DNA of 7,191 nt from Ignavibacteria bacterium (GTDB taxonomy: Bacteria; Bacteroidota; Ignavibacteria; Tepidaquicellales; OLB5): contig JAUQWT010000032.1 in NCBI GenBank assembly GCA_030835005.1, forward strand, positions 1-7,191. The letters are read 5' to 3'. This document shows, one piece after another, positions 1 to 5,563 of the stretch (its first letter is position 1; each line of letters begins with the position of its first letter). The notes beneath the pieces were generated by a model. It was not told where the DNA came from. It made no database searches and saw only the letters and a list, made by a program, of their open reading frames with translations. A program made the position numbers and the translations under genes.

Positions 1-1592
1 TCAAACCTGTACCAGTATCTGTTTGTATCACCGGGGAAAGTCTGCGGCTGGTTAAGCTTAATATAATTGAACCCTGTATTGTTGCCAATATCATTTATGC
101 TGTCAAAATCACCGTTCAGCACAAATGATGATAACAAAGAAGTAGTCAGTGATACATCGGCTCCTGCATTTGTTCTGTAAATTCTGTAACCTTCAAAATC
201 CGCGCCAAGTGAAATTGGATCAATGCTTTTTTCCGCATTATCACTCCAGTAAACAGTAACCTTTCGGTCTTCATTTAATACTTTGGCTTTTGGTGAGTTG
301 GGAGGAGCGGGAAGTAAATACCTGTCGAGAATATTATTACCATTTATATCTTCACCCGGGTCAAGCCTTCCGTTCCCGTTTTTGTCTTCGCCGTTATATG
401 CTTTCTGGCACCAGTCTGCGTGGCTTCTAAGCTCTGCTCGCTGGTAAGTTGAATCCCATTGCTGCGGATCATTACCGGATTTTTTTGCGCAGATTATCCC
501 GAACACAACTTCAAGAGTATCCATATAATTGAGTGATGTGTAAGGACCGCCTGCAACTAGTACCGATCTGTTTGATGGCTGCCTGATCTGTGATACAATT
601 GTCGGATTTATTCTTGTTGTCCCTGTAAAGTATCCCTTCATTTTACCGTATCTTCCCGTCTGAGTAACAGAGCCTTCATCACTTTGCGGAGCAAAATAAA
701 CCGGATCAACTGTATTTCGAAACTGCCAAGTGACGAAATTTCTTCCTGTAGGTATTGTATCCGCCATCGTTGCGCCATAGGGAGTGGAACCCAAGAATTT
801 TACGCCAATGTAGCTGTTTGTGAATCCGATATCACCTGCAGCATCAAACTCGTACCCCATATTATAGAGGCTATCCCATCCGTTGCCCCCTTTTGTGTAA
901 AAAGAGGAACCTCCCGGCCTTGTTACTTGGGTGTTCCTGACTACTAAGTCAGTCCACATACCCGTAAAGAGACTGTCTATCCTTGTGTTATCGCCCCTGT
1001 ATCCAATGTTTATTATACGGTAACGGAGAATTACAAAAAAATCGGCGTAAGGATAGTTCCAGCAATATGATTGCTGAATAATTTTCAACCCCATCGGTGT
1101 GTGGTTTACAATAACCTGCCCGCCGATCGTAGTTGAAGTATCGGTGTATTCGCAGATAAAATCCTGATGAGAAATTGCAGTTGGTGAGTAGAATGGGGAA
1201 GTGAGAAGGGATGATTTTTGAATTATTGTCTGCCCCGCAGCATTTGTGTATTCAAATCCTTCGCCGCGGTTAGATGAAGATGCATCGATGGCACCGGTAG
1301 TAACCCTTATCACGCCGTTTTTGTAGCCGCCTATCCACAGACCACCATCAAACAAATGTTCTATTTGTGAACCTTTAGGATATTCGCATGATGGCTGTCC
1401 CGGCCATAAGGTAAACCCATGACCTATGGTGCCAAAGTTCGTAATAGTTAAGCCAATATTCCCAACGTTCGTGAACTTATTTACGTCGTCATCAGCATCA
1501 GCAAATCCGCCATATATCACTACATAAAACAGGAGGGCAGAAATGGAATATTTTACAATACGGTTAAACAAAGAACCGGTATAAATTCTCAT
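1..1592 (-). CDS. Large secreted protein, N-terminal 530 residues (gene continues beyond the left edge)
   Basis: The reading frame is open from the ATG at 1592 to the window edge, with no stop in 530 codons. An in-frame TGA directly precedes this ATG, so the start cannot be further upstream. Residues 1-33 look like a signal peptide: basic n-region (R11, K14), hydrophobic core about 17-30, and an A-D-A site at 31-33 before an acidic stretch. The mature part is rich in aromatic and beta-prone residues. Residues 403-414 (D-K-N-G-N-G-R-L-D-P-G-E) fit an EF-hand/dockerin-type calcium loop with D403, N405, N407, D411 and E414, and a second, degenerate loop follows at 415-423. After a proline-rich linker (428-434), residues 438-473 (VTVYW ... 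GYRIYR) resemble a fibronectin type III-like strand pattern. It is probably exported or on the cell surface. The C-terminus, where a sorting domain would lie, is missing. I do not recognise a specific family or function. Confidence 0.85.
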   Translation of the reverse strand, partial: MRIYTGSLFNRIVKYSISALLFYVVIYGGFADADDDVNKFTNVGNIGLTITNFGTIGHGFTLWPGQPSCEYPKGSQIEHLFDGGLWIGGYKNGVIRVTTGAIDASSSNRGEGFEYTNAAGQTIIQKSSLLTSPFYSPTAISHQDFICEYTDTSTTIGGQVIVNHTPMGLKIIQQSYCWNYPYADFFVILRYRIINIGYRGDNTRIDSLFTGMWTDLVVRNTQVTRPGGSSFYTKGGNGWDSLYNMGYEFDAAGDIGFTNSYIGVKFLGSTPYGATMADTIPTGRNFVTWQFRNTVDPVYFAPQSDEGSVTQTGRYGKMKGYFTGTTRINPTIVSQIRQPSNRSVLVAGGPYTSLNYMDTLEVVFGIICAKKSGNDPQQWDSTYQRAELRSHADWCQKAYNGEDKNGNGRLDPGEDINGNNILDRYLLPAPPNSPKAKVLNEDRKVTVYWSDNAEKSIDPISLGADFEGYRIYRTNAGADVSLTTSLLSSFVLNGDFDSINDIGNNTGFNYIKLNQPQTFPGDTNRYWYRF

Positions 1593-1663
1593 TCAGTAAT
1601 TTCAGACACTTATTTTTTATGACTTTTCGATGTGAAATCTGCCGAAAAAACCTTGGCAAGATC

Positions 1664-1688
1664 TTAGCAATTAACCCAAATTTGCTAA
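1664..1688. promoter_or_regulatory. Inverted repeat in the leader of the secreted-protein gene
   Basis: TTAGCAA at 1664-1670 and TTGCTAA at 1682-1688 form a perfect 7-bp inverted repeat with an 11-nt loop. It lies just downstream of the candidate promoter on the minus strand, about where transcription would begin. It could be an operator or a 5'-end hairpin; there is no T-tract to make it a terminator. Confidence 0.3.
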
Positions 1689-1691
1689 CAT

Positions 1692-1720
1692 AAAATAGGC
1701 AAAGTACGCAATAAAATCAA
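1692..1720 (-). promoter_or_regulatory. Candidate promoter for the secreted-protein gene
   Basis: On the minus strand TTGATT (1720-1715) is followed after 17 nt by TATTTT (1697-1692), a reasonable -35/-10 pair about 95 nt upstream of the ATG. It lies in the 203-nt gap after ribE. The region is AT-rich, so chance matches are common. No terminator for the rib operon is evident in this gap. Confidence 0.3.
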
Positions 1721-1795
1721 TTCTTATTTTATTAGTTTGATTTTGGTTACACTGCAAATATCCGCTAATAAAACAAGCTGTAATCTAGTTTTCGG

Positions 1796-2449
1796 TTAAG
1801 GTTTCATTAGCTTCTTAATCCTTGGATTTGCAGCCAGAAGATTGAGCACATACTTGCCAAGGAAGTCAAACTCCAGGTTGACCCTATCTCCCTTTTTGAG
1901 CTTCCCAAATAATGTATAATTATATGTATACGGAATAATTGCCACTTTGATTTCAAAAAAATTGCCTTTTGGCTTGGTTACTTCTGCAACCGTTAAACTT
2001 ACGCCATCAACGGCAATTGAACCTACATAAATTACAAATTGAGCATGTTTTTTGTGTATTTTGATCCAGTATTCCCAGTTATCTGAGTCTTTCTTGCCCT
2101 TTGCTTTGATCTGCTTAACCGAAGTGACTACTCCTGTATCATCAATATGTCCGAAGACAAAATGGCCGCCGATTTTTTTGTTAAGAGTTAGTGAGCCTTC
2201 AAGATTCACTTCATCACCCGTCTTCAATTCACCAATGTTTGTCTTTTTTAGCGTTTCATGCATCGAAGTAAATTCAAATTCACTTTTGCCTTTTGAAGTT
2301 ACTGTGTGGCAAACACCGTTTATACATACGCTGTCGCTTTTTGCAAGAGTCTTTGCGATTAATTTAGACTTAACCGTAAATTTAAATCCTTCGCCTGTTG
2401 CGGTCTTCTTTGTTACGATTCCTTTTTCTTCTACAATTCCTGTAAACAT
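1796..2449 (-). CDS. ribE: Riboflavin synthase, alpha subunit
   Basis: The enzyme dismutates two molecules of 6,7-dimethyl-8-ribityllumazine into riboflavin and 5-amino-6-ribitylaminouracil, the last step of riboflavin synthesis in the cytoplasm. At 217 residues it has normal length and the family N-terminus MFTGIVEE. Two lumazine-binding barrels are visible. The first (about 1-97) carries C-I-N-G-V-C-H-T-V at 42-50 and the G-G-H-F-V-F-G-H motif at 94-101. The second (about 98-195) carries V-D-G-V-S-L-T-V at 147-154 and V-N-L-E-F-D at 190-195. F2, C47, H101, S151 and D195 match positions I recall as important in the E. coli enzyme. H48 replaces the leucine usual in the first barrel. The start is 3 nt after the ribD stop, so it is probably translated from the ribD message. 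Some annotations call this gene ribC. Confidence 0.95.
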   Translation of the reverse strand: MFTGIVEEKGIVTKKTATGEGFKFTVKSKLIAKTLAKSDSVCINGVCHTVTSKGKSEFEFTSMHETLKKTNIGELKTGDEVNLEGSLTLNKKIGGHFVFGHIDDTGVVTSVKQIKAKGKKDSDNWEYWIKIHKKHAQFVIYVGSIAVDGVSLTVAEVTKPKGNFFEIKVAIIPYTYNYTLFGKLKKGDRVNLEFDFLGKYVLNLLAANPRIKKLMKP

Positions 2450-2452
2450 TTT

Positions 2453-3532
2453 TTATTTTTTGATATTTACCAGTACATCCGTACCGGAGGTGTAATAGTT
2501 AAACTGCTTAAAATTCTTGAACTGATTTGGGCTGGTAAATGCTTCGATACCGCTGCCCATTACTTTTGGAGCTATGAATATCATAAACTCATCAACCAGA
2601 TTTTTCTTTATAAATTCACTGTATGTAAAGCTGCCGCCTTCAACCATTATGCTTGTAATTCCAACAGAAGCAAGTTTCTTCAATGCATCATTAATGTCAA
2701 TTATTCCACCAGTTGATCTGCAGAAAATTATTTTAACACCGAGTTTCTCAAGTCCCTTGATCCTGCTTATGTTCGCCAGATGCGATGTTATCATGATCGT
2801 CTTGGCTGAGGATCTGCCGGTGAATACTTTGCTTTTTAAATTCAATTCTGCTTTTTCATCAATTATAACTCTGATTGGATCTCTGCCTTTGATCATCCTT
2901 ACTGTAAGTTCCGGATTATCATACTTAACAGTGTTTTTGCCAACGAGCACTGCATCATAATTTGCTCTTAATGCATGCACAAGCCTCCTGGACTCGGGTG
3001 AACTTATCCATTTTGAACGGTTTTTATAGTCTGCAATCTTGCCGTCAATTGTCTGCGCGGTCTTTATCATTACATAAGGTAATCCGGTTATTACAAGTTT
3101 AAAGAAAAAATTATTAAGTTCGCGGCACTCATTTTCAAGTACTCCAACTTTTACTTTAATGCCGTTTTTTTTCAGCAATCGAATGCCTTTACCTGCAACT
3201 AAATGGTAAGGATCTTTAATCCCGATCACAACCCTTGAAAATTTATGCTCAAGAATAAGGTTAGAGCATGGGGGAGTCTTGCCGAAATGCGCGCAGGGTT
3301 CAAGATTGACATACAGCTCAGCTCCTTTAAGGCTTATCCCTTTTTTCAGTGCGCTGTTTATCGCAGCGCGCTCCGCGTGGAACGTTCCGTACTTTTTGTG
3401 AAATCCTTCAGCAACTATCTTGCCGTTTTTTACAATAACACACCCAACCAGTGGATTTGGTGAAACATGCCCGGCTCCATTTTCGGCAAGTTCAATGCAA
3501 CGTTCCATAAATATTTCATCGCGGGTGGGCAT
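2453..3532 (-). CDS. ribD: Bifunctional diaminohydroxyphosphoribosylaminopyrimidine deaminase / 5-amino-6-(5-phosphoribosylamino)uracil reductase
   Basis: RibD deaminates the pyrimidine made by GTP cyclohydrolase II and then reduces its ribosyl chain with NADPH. The 359 residues have both expected domains. The zinc deaminase domain (about 1-145) shows N-P-L-V-G-C at 26-31, H52-A-E54 as zinc ligand plus catalytic glutamate, and P79-C80 ... P-P-C89 as the other two zinc ligands. The reductase domain (about 152-359) shows K-T-A-Q-T-I-D-G-K at 157-165, D-N-P-E-L-T-V-R at 205-212 and V-E-G-G-S at 297-301. The motif usually written DPNPxVxGxG appears here as D-P-Y-H-L-V-A-G-K-G (107-116), a mild variation. 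The ATG overlaps the stop of the upstream Nudix gene (TAATG), which indicates translational coupling, and ribE follows after 3 nt. Confidence 0.96.
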   Translation of the reverse strand: MPTRDEIFMERCIELAENGAGHVSPNPLVGCVIVKNGKIVAEGFHKKYGTFHAERAAINSALKKGISLKGAELYVNLEPCAHFGKTPPCSNLILEHKFSRVVIGIKDPYHLVAGKGIRLLKKNGIKVKVGVLENECRELNNFFFKLVITGLPYVMIKTAQTIDGKIADYKNRSKWISSPESRRLVHALRANYDAVLVGKNTVKYDNPELTVRMIKGRDPIRVIIDEKAELNLKSKVFTGRSSAKTIMITSHLANISRIKGLEKLGVKIIFCRSTGGIIDINDALKKLASVGITSIMVEGGSFTYSEFIKKNLVDEFMIFIAPKVMGSGIEAFTSPNQFKNFKQFNYYTSGTDVLVNIKK

Positions 3533-4002
3533 TAAAGATCTATCTCCACTAATTTCGAAAACATATCTTCATTATCTAAATACTTTTTTATTACCTCCAG
3601 GCTTTCAACCTGGTTTGGCCAATGTATCAGTTTTGATGCTTCCTCAAACGTTGCCCATTTATATTCAGTATGCTCATCCGAGATCGTGCACTTATCACTA
3701 TCAACAATTGACAAGAATACAGGTGACATGCATATCTTATCAGATATAGCGAGATAGAATGTGTTTATCCTTGGAATGCTGTAAATTTTCTGTGGGGTGA
3801 GTCCTGTTTCTTCCTGAAGTTCCCTGGTAAGAGTATCTTTTGTGTGTTCGTGTGATTCTATTGTTCCGGTTATCATTTGCCAGATACCTGGATAGATTTT
3901 CGCTTTTTCTGATCTTCTTAGTAATAGAAATCTGTACTTGGGGGAGTCGCTGGTCTTAAGGCAGATGTGAAGCTCAATATAATTGGTTACTATTTGAGGC
4001 AT
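3532..4002 (-). CDS. Nudix hydrolase, first gene of the riboflavin operon
   Basis: The 156-residue protein contains a complete Nudix box (G-x5-E-x7-R-E-U-x-E-E-x-G-U) at residues 46-68: G46, E52, R60-E61, E64-E65, G67. Such enzymes cleave nucleoside diphosphates linked to another group, using divalent metals held by the glutamates. The segment W-Q-M-I-T-G before the box and Y-K-W ... W-P-N-Q late in the chain resemble the NudB/dATP pyrophosphohydrolase-like branch, which includes dihydroneopterin triphosphate hydrolase; this subgroup call is from memory. The stop overlaps the ribD start, so the gene is co-translated with riboflavin genes, but a riboflavin role is inference only. An in-frame TGA two codons upstream makes the ATG at 4002 the first possible ATG start. 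No Shine-Dalgarno sequence precedes it. It could equally be a house-cleaning or folate-related enzyme. Confidence 0.9.
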   Translation of the reverse strand: MPQIVTNYIELHICLKTSDSPKYRFLLLRRSEKAKIYPGIWQMITGTIESHEHTKDTLTRELQEETGLTPQKIYSIPRINTFYLAISDKICMSPVFLSIVDSDKCTISDEHTEYKWATFEEASKLIHWPNQVESLEVIKKYLDNEDMFSKLVEIDL

Positions 4003-4006
4003 TGTT

Positions 4007-4035
4007 CAAAAATAGCTAAAAAAGAGATGACCAAA
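4007..4035 (-). promoter_or_regulatory. Candidate Bacteroidota-type promoter of the Nudix-ribD-ribE operon
   Basis: On the minus strand TTTG (4035-4032) is followed after 17 nt by TATTTTTG (4014-4007), which matches the TTG-N(17-23)-TAnnTTTG promoter pattern known from Bacteroidota. The box lies only 4 nt from the Nudix ATG, so the transcript would be leaderless or nearly so. This is a short AT-rich match and is unproven. Confidence 0.4.
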
Positions 4036-4049
4036 AAGGAAGAATAATG

Positions 4050-4096
4050 GTAATTCCTAACAGTAATTCTGTAACATTTATTTACAGTATAATTAC
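4050..4096. promoter_or_regulatory. GTAA repeats and compound inverted repeat between the divergent operons
   Basis: GTAATTC occurs at 4050-4056 and again at 4063-4069, followed by GTAAC at 4071-4075. The second copy is also the left arm of an inverted repeat: GTAATT plus CTGTAA (4063-4074), a 7-nt centre, then TTACAG (4082-4087), 3 nt, and AATTAC (4091-4096). E. coli CpxR binds tandem GTAAA boxes 4-8 nt apart, and the first pair here (GTAAT-N8-GTAAT) is loosely similar. Lying between the rib operon and the Spy-like gene, this is a plausible operator, possibly for the adjacent regulator. Confidence 0.35.
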
Positions 4097-4158
4097 ATAA
4101 AAATGATAATATTGCCTGTGCTGGAGCCTATTTTTGTATGTAATTAAATAATATAAAA

Positions 4159-4180
4159 TGCCGCCCAACGTATTGCGGCA
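4159..4180 (+). promoter_or_regulatory. Leader hairpin upstream of the Spy-like gene
   Basis: TGCCGC (4159-4164) and GCGGCA (4175-4180) form a perfect GC-rich 6-bp stem with a 10-nt loop, ending 4 nt before the ribosome binding site. In this AT-rich gap it stands out. It could stabilise the mRNA 5' end, control access to the ribosome binding site, or be a protein-binding palindrome. There is no following T-tract. Confidence 0.4.
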
Positions 4181-4184
4181 GTAT

Positions 4185-4190
4185 AAGGAG
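4185..4190 (+). promoter_or_regulatory. Strong ribosome binding site of the Spy-like gene
   Basis: AAGGAG lies 8 nt upstream of the ATG at 4199. It is the clearest Shine-Dalgarno sequence in the window; the other genes have weak ones or none. It supports this start and suggests high translation. Confidence 0.75.
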
Positions 4191-4198
4191 TAATTTAA

Positions 4199-4750
4199 AT
4201 GCCTGATATGAATGATTTCAATAATCCGCCTGAACTTAAGGCTGATGTAAAAAAACCGGTTAAGAGAAACAAAACTAAAATAGTTGTAGCTGCTTTGATA
4301 GTTGTGTTTGTTGTGACCGGTATTGCAGCGCTTGGTTTTGCAAAAGGTTTTTATGATAAGCATAAAGGCGGCGGCCCGTGGGGATTCATGATAGAGCGCA
4401 TCGCTGATGATCTTGATCTGAACACTGAGCAGAAAGCCGCAGTTGATAAGATCAAGGAAGAAATAAAGGCGAAGATGGATGCAAACAGGGAAAGCAGAAA
4501 AAAAGATATGACTGAAATGGAACAGATGTTCCGCAGTGATAACTTTGATAAGCAAAAAGCGCTAGATTTCGCTAAACAGCATGATGCAAAAAGAGAAGAA
4601 ATGAGAAGCTTTATGATAGATGAAGTCGCGAAATTTCACAGCATCTTAACCCCCGATCAGAGAAATAAGGCTGTTGATAAGATGAAAGAATTCCGCGAAA
4701 AAAATAAAGGATTCAAAGAAGGATGGAAAGATAAGAAACAGGACAGATAG
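4199..4750 (+). CDS. Membrane-anchored Spy/CpxP-like envelope protein
   Basis: The 183-residue protein has a charged N-terminal tail (1-27), one hydrophobic segment (28-48) and a long helical, highly charged C-terminal part. Two LTxxQ-type motifs, L-N-T-E-Q at 74-78 and L-T-P-D-Q at 150-154, are the signature of the Spy/CpxP family, whose members act in the periplasm as chaperones, metal-stress proteins or inhibitors of a sensor kinase. The spacing of about 76 residues, with a helical stretch (79-149) between, fits the family. The hydrophobic segment probably leaves the protein tethered to the inner membrane, although cleavage after G-F-A (46-48) is possible. A response regulator and sensor kinase follow in the same direction, echoing the cpxP/cpxRA association in enterobacteria. 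The start is set by AAGGAG at 4185-4190. The exact function (chaperone, metal binding or kinase inhibition) cannot be told from sequence. Confidence 0.82.
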   Translation: MPDMNDFNNPPELKADVKKPVKRNKTKIVVAALIVVFVVTGIAALGFAKGFYDKHKGGGPWGFMIERIADDLDLNTEQKAAVDKIKEEIKAKMDANRESRKKDMTEMEQMFRSDNFDKQKALDFAKQHDAKREEMRSFMIDEVAKFHSILTPDQRNKAVDKMKEFREKNKGFKEGWKDKKQDR

Positions 4751-4759
4751 AAATATCTG
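4744..4759 (+). other. Small hairpin over the stop codon of the Spy-like gene
   Basis: CAGATA, a GAAA loop and TATCTG form a perfect 6-bp hairpin that contains the TAG stop at 4748-4750. GAAA is a stable GNRA tetraloop. No T-tract follows, so it is not a terminator; it may protect the 3' end or be chance. Confidence 0.25.
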
Positions 4760-4775
4760 CAAGTGATTATTATGT

Positions 4776-4804
4776 TTGTTCAAGGATTGTTATTTTTGTA
4801 ATTA
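4776..4804 (+). promoter_or_regulatory. Candidate promoter of the response regulator-kinase pair
   Basis: TTGTTC (4776-4781), a 17-nt spacer and TAATTA (4799-4804) form a possible -35/-10 pair. TATTTTTG at 4791-4798 also matches the TAnnTTTG box, but no TTG lies 17-23 nt upstream of it. Either reading would start transcription at or just before the hairpin at 4816. The region is AT-rich, so this is tentative. Confidence 0.3.
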
Positions 4805-4815
4805 ATATATTATAT

Positions 4816-4844
4816 GACAAGGGGCTTAGAACCCCTTGTCTTTT
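4816..4844 (+). terminator. Hairpin with T-tract between the Spy-like gene and the response regulator
   Basis: GACAAGGGG (4816-4824), a 7-nt loop and CCCCTTGTC (4832-4840) form a perfect 9-bp stem followed by TTTT. This fits an intrinsic terminator or attenuator after the Spy-like gene. The T-tract is short and then broken by A, so some read-through into the regulator gene is likely. If a promoter lies just upstream, the same hairpin would sit near the 5' end of the regulator mRNA instead. Confidence 0.7.
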
Positions 4845-4858
4845 ATAACCGAAAGAGA

Positions 4859-5563
4859 ATGTCTAAATCAATACTTATAATAGATGACGATACCAAGCTG
4901 AACGATTTGCTGCAGGAATATCTTGGAAAAAATAACTTCAAGACGACTGCTGTAGAGAATCCGAATGACGGACTAGTGAAACTGAAGAATCAGCACTATG
5001 ACTTAATCATACTTGATGTCATGCTCCCCGATATGGACGGCTTCGAAACCGTTAAGCAGATCAGGAAAGACTATGAAACTCCCGTTGTGATGCTTACCGC
5101 CAGGGGAGAGGTAACCGATAAGGTCGTGGGACTTGAGCTTGGAGCAGATGACTACCTGCCAAAACCGTTTGAACCAAGAGAATTGCTTGCCAGGATACAA
5201 TCCGTGTTGAGAAGAAGCGAGCTCAAACTAAAAAAGAATGAGCTGATAAAGCTAAAAGGTTTAGTTGTTGACCCCAATAAACGGAGTGCACACTTTAATA
5301 ATAAAGATATGGAGCTTACTTCAACAGAATATGAGCTGCTGCTTTTGTTTGTAATGCATAACGGCAAGGTGCTCTCACGCGATGAGATCATGCAGAATAC
5401 TCGAGGCATTTCGTGGATGAGCTTTGACCGCTCGGTTGATGTAATGGTTTCAAGATTAAGGAATAAATTTAAGTCTCTTGGAAGCAAGAAAGAACAGGTT
5501 ATCAAAACAGTACACAGCATTGGCTATATGTTCTTCCTCGAAGAGGCGGCTGAGAAAAATTGA
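4859..5563 (+). CDS. OmpR/CpxR-family response regulator
   Basis: The 234-residue protein has a receiver domain (about 1-119) and a C-terminal winged-helix DNA-binding domain (about 135-230). The receiver begins S-I-L-I-I-D-D-D, with acidic residues at 9-11, phospho-acceptor D53 in L-D-V-M-L-P-D, T80 in M-L-T-A-R and K102 in L-P-K-P-F. The DNA-binding half shows E-L-T-S-T-E-Y-E-L and F-D-R-S-V-D-V-M-V-S-R-L-R, typical of OmpR, RstA and CpxR. I chose the ATG at 4859. A longer frame opens at the ATG at 4814, but its 15 extra codons are encoded by the hairpin at 4816-4840, and this start gives the normal family N-terminus. Only purine-rich GAAAGAGA precedes it. The stop overlaps the start of the sensor kinase by 4 nt, so the two are a co-translated pair. 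The Spy-like gene upstream is its most likely target. Confidence 0.93.
   Translation: MSKSILIIDDDTKLNDLLQEYLGKNNFKTTAVENPNDGLVKLKNQHYDLIILDVMLPDMDGFETVKQIRKDYETPVVMLTARGEVTDKVVGLELGADDYLPKPFEPRELLARIQSVLRRSELKLKKNELIKLKGLVVDPNKRSAHFNNKDMELTSTEYELLLLFVMHNGKVLSRDEIMQNTRGISWMSFDRSVDVMVSRLRNKFKSLGSKKEQVIKTVHSIGYMFFLEEAAEKN

Noticed and set aside
684..947. Open frame of 87 codons on the plus strand
   Set aside because: It lies wholly inside the long minus-strand secreted-protein gene, has no recognisable features and is a shadow frame.
1741..1800. Terminator after ribE
   Set aside because: Only scattered short complementary triplets are present and no stem with a T-tract could be built, so none is annotated.
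2052..2495. Open frame of 147 codons on the plus strand over ribE
   Set aside because: It is antisense to the conserved riboflavin synthase; its apparent hydrophobicity comes from the complement of lysine-rich codons.
4003..4198. FMN riboswitch upstream of the riboflavin operon
   Set aside because: Read on the minus strand, this leader lacks the conserved G/C-rich blocks of the RFN element, and the candidate promoter lies only a few nt from the start codon.
4082..4555. Open frame of 157 codons on the minus strand opposite the Spy-like gene
   Set aside because: The plus-strand gene has a strong ribosome binding site and family motifs; the antisense frame has neither.
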